From Macrotrachela quadricornifera (Eukaryota; Rotifera; Eurotatoria; Philodinida; Philodinidae), in the NCBI GenBank assembly GCA_022393335.1, contig JAJEKB010020002.1, positions 136,422 through 200,421 of the forward strand: a stretch of DNA of 64,000 bases. The letters run 5' to 3'. Within the stretch, counting starts at the first letter, position 1; every line of letters begins with the position of its first letter. The notes below the pieces were generated by a model. It ran no database searches. It had not been told where the DNA came from and worked only from the letters and a program-made list of their open reading frames with translations. This document shows positions 54,167 through 64,000 of this stretch, piece by piece. Both the position numbers and the translations under genes were made by a program.

Positions 54167-56409
54167 CTATTTATGCATCGAAGGAAAATAGAGAAAAACA
54201 TCTTGCATATGTATCGATATTGGTATGGTATCTATTCGTTTCACCTTAGCACAATTACGTCGTGTTTCTTTTCTTGTAAAATTTTTTGTTACAGCTTTTA
54301 AAGGTTGAAGACTGACTTCAAATTCCGTCAGACAAGGCATGAATGTCTTTGTTTCATTTAGAAATTGTTCAATATAATCTTTATGTGCAGATATCAGATC
54401 GAGTCTAGTCAGATGATGGTATTCAATAATTGAATGTAATTGACAATTGTCTGATGAATATGTCTCAAGATTATCTAATCCTTGTGGTTTTGCATTAGAA
54501 ATACGTAAATATTTCAGTAATGGAAACGATCGAGCAATTCGAATGAAGAATTCATGTTTGAATGGTTTAATATCTTCTACAAGTAAAAATGTAACATAAC
54601 TGAATACAATATTTGGAAATTTATTGCCAAGATGTTTCAAATAATCAAATTGAAAAGGAAGTGAAAAAATCGAGCATATAGCTATCCCATTGTAGATATA
54701 ATTGACTATACTAGTGGCATGATACTGTCCAATATTTGTTAATGTTTGTTGAATATTTTCATTAGATAACTTGTAGGATAAATCAACCGTTTTTATATAA
54801 GTACAAATATAAAAAGTAAATGAATGAAGTTGTGGCATATAATCCAAAATATCATGTTGAATATATGTACCATCAATCACTGTATTTCGATCTTTTATAT
54901 GAAGATATAAAGTTAATTTCTCTAGTTTTGACATACGATGAAGAAGTGATACAATTTTATCATATTGTTTAAATCGAAAGAACGTTTTTACTGAGAAACA
55001 TTTTAAATTAAATAATTTATCCTACAAAAAGAAAGAAACATCTTTTTGATAATCTACAATATTAAATCATAAACATCATTATTTTACACATGTTGTATGA
55101 CCACAAATGAAAAATCTATTAGTTTAATATTCTCATTTTATAACATAACAAACGAGTGTTCAAAGAACATTTAAAGTTTCAGACAAACTTTCAATCATAT
55201 CTCAATTATTCAAAAAATTTTTATTATAGAAAAGGATTCGTTCCATTCTATGGTGATGATCATTCACATATAATAATATTTATATCAATCATGAAACAGA
55301 ACAATCTAGTTTTCAATGTGAAACTCATCCGATAAAATATTATATAATTATGATTTCTAGCAATAAATTTCATTGATTCTTTTATTAAAATCAAACTTCT
55401 ACTAACTACAAATTTAATGTCAATGATTTTGATATATTCATCAACACTTTCTCTATTTTTTCCCCTATGTCAACATAAAATTTAACCATTCGATCTCTTA
55501 TTTGAATTTTTTTAGATCAATCGTTAACTGAATTAAAATAGTAATAATATTCATGTCATACATAAAGTTCTTTTTGTAAAAACTTACCATATTATAAATA
55601 ATTCTTGAAGACGTGTCTAAAGAATATATATTAACACACAATGTTGTCAAGTTTCTAAGTCGACCATCAAGTAAATAAAGACAATCATCAAAAGTTTGCA
55701 CATTGATAGATAAATGCGTAAGAATTGGAGATGAAAAAGTAGTCGGTAGCAAATAACAAAGTGATAAACCTGGATACATTGATATAGGAGACGATCCCAT
55801 AATACTTAATTCTTTTAAATTTTTGAACAAGGTCAATATATAACTATATACGTTTATAGTATAATTTTCCAATGAATCTATCTTTTTGTTTTCATCATCA
55901 TTGATTAGAGTAAGATTTGTAATTTGTTCTTGGAAAATAGATCGAAGTGATTCATCTAAAGGATAAAACAATGAAATGAAACATATTGTAATCTACTCCA
56001 TTTAACTCCTTTCTTATTTCGCAACTAATCAAATTCATATCAAATGCTTACCTGTAAGACAACGTAAAGCGAATTTTTGTTCGAAATCTACAAGTTTAAG
56101 TTCAGTTAAATTTGGATAGTCAGTGACACGAAGAAAACGTTTTATACAAAATGAATCAAGAATAAAACATTTTACATTATGATGAATTCTTGGTAATATA
56201 TAGTTGCAAAATCGATCGAATGAAGAAGAATCATAAGTGGAGAGAAGCTTTAGATTGTTGGTGAAAATGTTTTCTTGTGCAAGAATGTTAAGTCGTCCAT
56301 TATTAATATCCAATAAAGAATAAAGTACATCAACATTGCTTAACTTCTTCAAAATCTTAAGTAATATTTCATCAGGTAAATTGAGAATATGAACATTTGA
56401 TCTGTTCAT
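54167..56409 (-). CDS. F-box protein of a family expanded in bdelloid rotifers
   Basis: Three exons on the minus strand, 56409-56052, 55955-55588 and 55021-54167, give 526 aa with GT-AG introns of 96 and 566 nt and an unbroken frame. An F-box occupies residues about 8-45 (LNLPDEILLKILKKLSNVD). The rest is a series of LRR-like segments (PNLTELKL, FKNLKELSI, LTHLSIN, MSKLEKLTLYL, FPLLKYLRI, HHLTRLDLI), so a role as substrate receptor of an SCF ubiquitin ligase is likely, with an unknown target. From memory the layout is that of a very large bdelloid family. It appears intact, although both flanking genes are decayed. Confidence 0.85.
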
Positions 56410-58526
56410 ATTTTTTTTTTGTTTTGACTATGATATTTTTCACTATGACAGAGCTATATATACATACATTGTTCATTGCTTACATCTCACTACTTTGATT
56501 TCAAATAGAATAAAAAAAAAAAAACCGAGTAACCAACGTGATTGGTCTATTCCAAGTTAAATCATCTTTTTTAGACAATGGATTTGTCAATTTAGTCTTA
56601 ATTCATTTTATTTTTTCAGTCTGCTTGGTGTCTTTTATGCCGTTATCAAATTGAATAAGTCAACCTATTCATAAATGTAAAACATTGATGTATCGTCTAA
56701 CTTGATCATAGACATTCAATGTTGTATGCACTTTTGAAAGAAATTGAAGAATGATATTGAGAAGAAGAAACGATATATTTTTCTTATAGCAGAATGAATT
56801 GAATTTCATTGGTATACTAATTTGTCTACATTCGAGATTTTTTTCAATTTAAAATTAAATCTGAAATTCTTGCGAAAAGATAGTTCTTTGATGGCCTCGA
56901 GATTTTTTGTTAGAAGAAAGTTTCACTACATGTTATAATAATAGAAAATATATAGATCTGGATGTGATCCAGGTACACTGCACACACATGTATTTCAATC
57001 TGACGTTTTCTGTCTACTTGAAAATTGGGATAAGCCATTTGATATGTGATATAATCTTGTTAATGTTGAACTAAGATGTTTTCATTGTAGAAAAAAACCA
57101 TTAATAATAGGCTTAGAATTCATTGAAATGGGAAAAAAACTTGAGAAAAGTGTGTATTGTCAAAATAAAGGTAAGGATACATACGTACATTGTTATGTTT
57201 TGTCAAGAAAGATCATATGATATCTATGGAATGAAACGACAGATATTCAGAGAAAGAGAAAAGAAAGAAGCAACTAAAACATAGACGATGATCTTGATAG
57301 AAAAATTCTTTAGAACCGATCGATAAAGATTTTCAAATTGATTTGTTATTTGATCTTAATCTACAAAAAGATTGAATTTAGAAAAATAGGAAAGCATTTT
57401 TACCTCGTCATTATTATAGTTCTCTGAAACTATCATTAGAAGAACGAAATTTTCAGTTAACAAAAGAAAAGAAAATTTATTTTTGAATTAAACTTTTCCA
57501 ATTTGTACACAGAGAATAGATGAGGACTTTCGTAGTTTCTCTTTATTTATTTATTTTTATTAAGAAATCAAATAAATAATGACTACTGCATCTGCAAAAA
57601 GATTAAAATTGTTCTTGTTCAATTCGTACATGTCGTGCATGATGAACTTCATGAAATATAACTGATTTTGATTTATTCGATTTTTAAAATAATACATCAA
57701 TGATAAAACATATGAATAATTCTTATTAATCGTAAATTATAATGAACAAAACAAGAATGAATGATAAGGATAATCAGTGGTTTTTTTTGTTCAGGTTTGT
57801 TTTCTTCGGAGGGACGATTTGAAATTTTGAGGAGGCGAAAAATTATTTTCGGGAGACTCAACTGTGTGTTCGTAATGCGATGATTACAAGTCTCAACGTG
57901 AGCAAACTCGATTTTCGAGGGACGCGTCGCCTCTCAGAGCAATCCTCTAGATAAAACATTGATGATAATCAAAGTCAATGAAGAAAATTTACATTTATTT
58001 GTTTCTTCAATACTATAAAGATTGTCATTAAATCAATGTGCGATATTGATTGAATAATTTATTAATTAAATAAGTAATCATTCTTTCTTTTATTTTATTT
58101 TTAAATCATAACAAATAAAAAAAACAGTTATGGTTAACTTCTACATTGAATAATGTATATAGTTACCGACGATATATTATTGTAGGATGATTTAACAATA
58201 CAGATAATATCTTTGTTGCATTTAAATAGAGAAAATTTTGCGTACTGTTTTGGTTGAAATGAAAGAAGTCGATAGAATTTCACGACAAATTTTACGTAAT
58301 ATTTGGTTGATAAGTATTGTATATAAATGAAAATAATTTTTTTTTCTATTAAAAATTTGCTGTTTTTTTTCAAATAGTTAAATAGATGATTTACTTTAAA
58401 ATATAAATGAATTGAATGTAAACACATTATTTCATTATGTTTCTCAATTTCTTCAATTAATAACTGATAATAAAGAGTTAACAATGCTTTAAAAAAAAAA
58501 TAAAATAACCAAAAAATTGTCTGTAA
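56410..58526. other. Intergenic, with possible decayed coding scraps
   Basis: Upstream flank of the F-box gene. Around 57065-57175 (+) a frame reads ELRCFHCRKKPLIIGLEF, and around 57395-57470 LPRHYYSSLKLSLEERNFQL. Both look protein-like in composition but are isolated and surrounded by stops, so they may belong to another lost gene. A patch at 57800-57950 is GC-richer than its surroundings. Nothing else seen. Confidence 0.35.
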
Positions 58527-61275
58527 TAGTCTAATGGTTATAAAGGTGATATTGATTATCTAACATTTTTAAGTATAAATGAATATGAAACAAGAAAATG
58601 ATTTAATTATCTTATTGAAAAAGTATCAAGAGAAGTTGCAATTACTGTTGCATGAGTAACACTTAGTACTTAGTTCTATTAGAAATTTTATTTTTTAAAG
58701 TAAAAATATTTTTTAGATCCTTGGGAAGTTCTTAAACGAATTTTATCAAATAAAATTACAAGTCAAACATCATTTGCTCATTAATCCGTATCGAATATTT
58801 TGATCTTTTATTCTTCATCTTAATTAATTACACATAAACTTTCGAAAAATATTTATCAACAAATTAAACAAGATGATACAACAGGTGCAAATTATGAGTA
58901 TACAAATCGTGATGATTTATTATTAACACAATCATGTTTTATGCATACAAATAATGACTGATGCGAAAGTCTTGGCACAAATGTCACGCTGTGTTGTGAG
59001 CTTACACAAGGTGTTAGAAAACTGATTCTTTTACCGTTAGATAGATCAAAATCTGAAGATTAAAAACGCATACTTCAAAAAAAATTGTGAGTTGATTAAT
59101 GGTCGAAATTTTCAGTTTTCAAAAGGCGCTAAAAATGCCTTGTAATCGACCAAAAATTTAATGTTTTCTCTACGATTTTAGATTTATGAGTATTTTAAAA
59201 AAACTTTTTAGCATTACTATGTTCTACAGGCAAAATACTATAATGAAAAAAATTTTAAATCGAAACGGATATTATCAGCCTGAGGTATGACTCTTTTTCA
59301 CTGTAAAAAAACGGGTACCATACGACTTTTATGATGGCTTTCTTTTGTTAAGAATTTTATATCAAAAAACTTTTAGAGCGTAAAGTTGAATTCGCTCTTC
59401 TTGAGGAGCTCGATAAGCTGTATCTAAGGGCTGTATCTTCTGGATGGATTAAGCTCGGCTTTTTGAAAAATGAGAGTCCCAAGTCTCTCCGACAAAGACA
59501 AGCTTCACAAACGTCTGTAGCTAAGCAAAACAAGATCGCCTTCGCGTTACCATGAATATGAGAGGTTTCGAATTCATGGTTTTTCAAGAGTTGTAGCTAT
59601 GATGGGTCAAGTGTGAACGTTTGAGCTCGATTGATTAATATTTGTGGGAGATATGTTAATTACAAAAATCAAATTATATCAAAAAAGGCCCAACAGTTAC
59701 AAGGCATTTTTAGCGCCTTTTGAAAACTGAAAATTTCGACCGTTAATCAGCTCACAATTTTTTTTTAAGTATGTATTTTTAATCTTCAGACTTTGATCTA
59801 TCTAACGGTAAAAGAATCAGTTTTCTAACACCTTGTGTAAGCTCACAACACAGCGTGACATTTGTGCTAAGACTTTTCCATCAATCATTATTGTTAAACA
59901 ACAATAAAATGATTTTGATGAAAATCCAAAATGTAATATTGATCATATAGAAGAATTAGAAATATTAAAAACAACAATTAATGAAAATGATGAAATTATT
60001 CATTAACTTGAATTACAATTACAAAAATTAGAAGAAAGTATTAAAAAAAGTAAAATAATTTCACAAATATAATTTCTTCTTTTTATTTATCTCGATTTTA
60101 GTATGAACGATTTTCAGATGAAACAAAAACAGAAATTGAAAATTTAAATAAAGATATGATCTTAAAAAAATAAGCAGCTTCCTTATCTACTATCAATTAA
60201 TCTAGAAACCGAACGTTTATAAATAAATATGAATTTTTTCTTCATTCGAAAGCTATGTAAATAAAATATATACGTACTCGTACTCAAAAATTTATATCCG
60301 AAAAGAAAGATTAGATTTTTAACATTGGCACCAAAATAAAAGGCAGATAGTTGTTTTTTGAATAGCTCGAAAACGGTGAAAGGTACCGATTGGCGGTTTT
60401 CAGCGATAGAAAGATAAGAGCGAGGGTAATTCGTTATTTTAAGTTGAATGGCAACGTTTAGTTTCCATTTCATACCGAATTACCTTCTCGACAGATATAT
60501 TTCAGTGATCAGAGATTAATTTACTAAAATTTCAGATTTCTGTAAAACCGTCTGCAAGCAGATTAGAGATTAGTATCCATCGCTGAATACTGCAGATTGA
60601 TATCTTTTAACGTTTTCAAGTTATTCAAAAAATAATCAACTTGTCTATATGTTAATGCCGATATTAGTTGCATATCAACGATCACGTACATATTTCATTA
60701 CGTACAAAATCTGTGCTTGCTCAATTCTAATTCGTTTATAATTAGGACAATCTAAAAGTTCTATTTTATAATATGATGTTACATTTGTTTCTTTTGCTTT
60801 AAAGAATTCAATTGATAAAATAAAAAATAAATTAATAACATTTGAAAATCAATGATCTGATGTTCGTACAAATCTTATTGAATAATGTGATAATCTTTTA
60901 CAAGGTGTTAATGATGTTTAACAAAATTTAATGATAAATAAACACAAAACAATGATATGAAATGAAAAGAAATTTTATTATAAGATGCTAAAACTGATGA
61001 ATGTACTCGACGTTCATATTAAATATTAGCTGGATTTCATTCGAATTCTAAGATTATATATCGAATTGTTGAAGATATTGCTGTTATTATACGAGAAATT
61101 TGAGAATTAGAAGATCAAGTAAAAAAAATATAGATTTTAAACTTTTTTTTATTAAATCATTTTTTGTTTATGTTAGATTGAAGTTGAATCACAAAAAATA
61201 TTATGAAAACTAATTTAGAAACATTAATTGGAGAATATAAAAAGATTCGTGATGAAAATATTGCATGAAAAGGAG
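58527..61275 (+). pseudogene. CCDC22: CCDC22 pseudogene
   Basis: CCDC22 is a coiled-coil subunit of the Commander/CCC endosomal recycling complex. Pieces occur in family order. Near 58545 GYKGDIDYLTFLSINEYETRK corresponds to the N-terminal calponin-like fold. Around 58870-58955 is a linker piece ending FMHTNND. Past an inserted element, EELEILKTTINENDEIIH and LELQLQKLEES (about 59950-60045) form coiled coil. Near 60800-60900 SIDKIKNKLITFENQ is followed by SDVRTNLIE. At 60984-61118 lies the best block, DAKTDECTRRSY, then ILAGFHSNSKIIYRIVED and IIREI, then ELEDQ. Finally a C-terminal piece (about 61200-61265) gives LIGEYKKIRDENIA. TGA/TAA codons interrupt almost every block, some where the family has Trp or Tyr. 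Intron-like spacers remain. Confidence 0.8.
58959..59884. mobile_element. Inverted-repeat element inside the CCDC22 pseudogene
   Basis: Arms of about 190 bp (about 58959-59150 and 59695-59884) are inverted copies. Outer ends read GATGCGAAAGTCTTGGCAC and, inverted, GATGGAAAAGTCTTAGCAC, followed by AAATGTCACGCTGTGTTGTG in both. The inner edges share GCGCTAAAAATGCCTTGTAA. The core of about 545 bp includes a 76-codon minus frame (59357-59587) that I do not recognise. No certain target duplication. The arms are still about 95 percent alike, so the insertion is younger than most of the decay of its host gene, or came during it. Confidence 0.8.
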
Positions 61276-62973
61276 GAAAAAAATAAAAACTGTTTTTTTT
61301 AAAATTTAAACACTGATTATTGTAGTCAACAAAAAAAATTTTAAATGAACGTGTATGTGTGTATCATAATATACATTTTGATTTATTTTTAATACAATAA
61401 ATTAACGAGAAACAATATAATTATCAGTTAATCAAAGATGATTTTTCACCGACATATTTAGATTTTTAAAATGCATATATTGAAAAAGATTATGAAAAAC
61501 TATTATCGAAATTTTAAAAAAAGGCTAGTGGGTAAAATGGTCATAACTTTTCAGTAAGGATAACTAGAGACCGGCGGCTTTTACCATTCGATAGAAGGGC
61601 CTAGGGGACGTATATCTAGAAAAAAAAACTAAAATTCTTCCAATTATTTTTGATATTAATTTCAGCAGACGAAGTTTGACCGAGCCATCGACGCTATCAA
61701 GAAAAAAACAATCTTCCATTTTCTTTTGCAGATCTACTCCGTTAGAGATCATTCTTTAAAATAGTATCTAAGCAGTCGTTCGATTTTGCTTCCTTCGTAG
61801 AATTACAGTCGTTTTATTCTAGCGAATGCTCACAAGAGATTTTCTGCTAGTGAAGAGAAAAAAATTCAAAATATAGGTTATATACTGCGCTGATCAACAT
61901 AAGAGTGCTTATTTTGGAGTTCAGACGAGTTCTTTCCTACAGAAATAAATGAAATAGACTTAGTCAAGTCTAATTTAACGGTATCTCGCTGTTTGTTCTC
62001 TCCTCTTTCTATCATTCTGAGAGTTTCACAAGAACAGCTCCTCTCAAATTGAGTTTTCGAAGGAGATTAAACAGTTGATATTTTGTGCTATAGATTTCGT
62101 CGACGGTGAAAAAATGGCCAAGTTATTTCACTCTTCAATACAGATGAAACTTAAATGGTTAAGAACAGGACAATTTAGCTCTATCAAAGCTTTTAGAGAA
62201 TGGTGTATATTTCTTCATTTTGCATCATTACTTGGTTATTTTCTTCTGCTTTCAGAATCACAGCCGTAATCATTGCAACGAAAATTCCATATTGATTGTC
62301 AGTTGATATATTGTCACTCCTTCGTTTCAATTCATATTCTCCATACTATTATTAGTGTACATCTCCCCGATGTCTACATTAAATAATACACTGAAAGAGG
62401 ATTAAATTATATGTGCATGATTGGTCTTGATTTTCCTTCATTCTACAATAATATTTTTCTCTTAAATAATTATCGTAAATAAGAAAATAAGACCACATTG
62501 GCCATAATTGTTTCATAGTAGTCGTATAGAAAAACTCGATAAAAAAAAACCATGAATGACTTTTCTTAAAGTTATATCATTGATCAAAGTAAAGCACAGA
62601 ATTGTATACAAAAAAAACCAATGTATCTTTTTTTGCTCTCCATTTTTTCCGTATTTTTTTCTTGTCTATTTTAATGACTTTTGCTTGATTAATCTGTTCT
62701 TATTTTTCTTAAACACATATAAAACACAAAATAAACAATAAAAAAATCTCATTGTTTTGAATATGTTTGAGATACTTGTATAACTGACTTTCGTTAAGAA
62801 AAATTTTATGTATTTAGATTTCTTTATTGTAACTATTTTTAACAAAAGTTTAACTTTTATTACGATATTTAAAATTTGTGATTCAAGTAAAAGTAAAGAA
62901 TTATATATGTAAGATGAAAAAAATCAATTGATTGATGGGTGTTTTTTCTTTAATAACTTAAATTAGACAGTTT
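61276..62973. other. Intergenic, nothing firmly recognised
   Basis: The first 230 bp contain more coding-like but broken sequence (around 61330-61510) that could be an extra 3' piece of the decayed gene to the left or a separate fossil. The rest is AT-rich without features. A short frame at 62075-62269 (+) is not recognised. The right end would include the 3' UTR of the PARP gene. Confidence 0.45.
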
Positions 62974-64000
62974 TTAACTGTATGTAATGATATATTCGCC
63001 ATAGGCGCCAGCATCATGATAAACGACAAATATATGTCCACCATCTGTTGTTGTATCAAAACCTTCAGGTGGTACTTTCATTGATGAATTACCAATACAT
63101 GTTTTACCAACCAAAACACGAGCTAGAAACATTGTTTGTTCACCTGAATTACCTGCTCTAGAATAACTATGACTATATTTTGCATGCTCATGAAAATATA
63201 CTCCACAACCATACATAATTCCTATAGAAATATAACAGTATTCTTTGTCAAAGTTTGATATTAGAAAAATTTAATGTTACCATTAACACCAGCAAAAGCT
63301 CGATTAAAGCATTCTTGAACAATTTTATCGGCTGATATACTACTACAACCATGAAAAAGTAGTCGTTCATTCGGTTGAGTGTAACGTTGTTGAAATTCAT
63401 CACGGTGAGCAGCATACTAAAAAATTGATTATATAAGCAGTTTTGGTTTTTATTCAAAAATAAATTTAAAACAATACCTGTTTATACCAACGTTCATTTT
63501 GAATGCGTTCTATTTTTATAATTTTCCAATAATGATTTTTCATTGTCATGTCAAATTGTTTGAGAACATCAATATATTCTTTAGAGGAAGTTAAAAGAAC
63601 TATTCGTTTAAAATTACCACCAGACAAATCCCAATTCTATGAGCGAAATATATATATAGGAGTATATAAGTGAAAAAGAAAGATTTACTCACATTCGGTA
63701 ATGACGAATCTATCCGTTTACAACACACTCTTCGTTTTCGATTCTGATATTGTTCTTCCATGCTTGCGAATGTTACTCGGCATTTTTCTGATTTCTCATT
63801 GATGAATTCAACCTTAAATATATTGAATGTATATGAATAAATAAAACAGTACTATATACATGTGAAAGTTTTTTTATTTGAGCATCTTCAATTTGTTCAT
63901 TGATTTTGCATGAATATTGTTCCCATTTGTTAGGTGATATTTCAACTAACCATATAAAACCACGCGATAAAACACGAATACGTGCATTTCGAAGAGTTTC
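62974..64000 (-). CDS. WWE-PARP ADP-ribosyltransferase, 3' part (gene runs off the window)
   Basis: Minus-strand exons: 64000-63860 (5' end beyond the window), 63812-63693, 63636-63478, 63416-63281 and 63221-62974, all GT-AG and in frame. The first visible exon carries the end of a WWE domain (WLVEISPNKWEQYS). The others carry a PARP catalytic domain: LLFHGCS gives the NAD-binding His, YGCGVYFHEHAKYS the Tyr, and the third position is Ile (HIFVVYHDAGAYGEY) where poly-ADP-ribosylating enzymes have Glu. H-Y-I predicts mono-ADP-ribosyl transfer, as in PARP10/14/15-type enzymes. WWE domains bind iso-ADP-ribose or related ligands. Upstream domains such as macro domains cannot be seen. No defects in the visible part. 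Confidence 0.88.

Noticed and set aside
58515..58590. tRNA-like text GTCTAATGGTTA resembling an A-box
   Set aside because: No matching acceptor stem, B box or anticodon arm follows, and the bases are explained as part of the CCDC22 remnant (SNGYKGDI).
59357..59587. 76-codon minus frame inside an inverted-repeat element as a transposase
   Set aside because: Too short, no DDE motif or other recognisable feature.

Overview
The window looks like nuclear DNA of a small invertebrate, most probably a bdelloid rotifer close to Rotaria. It is strongly AT-rich, and its genes are split by many 45-70 nt GT-AG introns with a few of 180-520 nt. The core genes are clearly metazoan. One three-exon F-box gene resembles a family I know to be large in bdelloids. 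The taxon is inferred from gene content and recall, not from a search.

Layout. 1-8031 is gene-poor, with one scaffold gap and one inverted-repeat element. 8032-31946 is the gene-rich part: a Fringe-like GT31 glycosyltransferase (+), an Odd-skipped-family zinc-finger gene (-), CNOT1, the scaffold of the CCR4-NOT deadenylase (+, 27 exons, reconstructed end to end at 2299 aa), PSMC5/Rpt6 of the 26S proteasome (+, 10 exons, 421 aa) and a single-exon GT11 alpha-1,2-fucosyltransferase-like gene (-). 31947-45700 holds no cellular gene that I can see. It is packed with palindromic or inverted-repeat transposons, three of them with perfect 8-bp target-site duplications of hAT type, one nested inside another. 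Several degenerate repeat arrays and a 400-N gap also lie here.

45800-61275 is a cluster of decayed genes. In order they are an unidentified coiled-coil-like gene, CDK5RAP3 (split by a 2.1-kb element built on a nearly perfect 0.94-kb palindrome), a VCP/p97-like AAA ATPase (frameshift, stop, broken splice donor, damaged Walker motifs) and CCDC22 (several stops, also split by an inverted-repeat element). All keep introns, so they are decayed genomic copies and not retrocopies. An apparently intact F-box gene (-) sits among them. The right edge (62974-64000, -) carries the 3' part of a WWE-PARP gene whose H-Y-I triad predicts mono-ADP-ribosylation.

The intact genes are unrelated housekeeping, developmental and glycosylation genes, each with its own exon set; there is no operon or unified pathway. 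The most notable signals are the block of decayed genes, which suggests loss of a redundant copy after duplication, and the palindromic transposons inserted into and beside it. Exon coordinates come from reading splice sites by eye and checking that the frame is kept.
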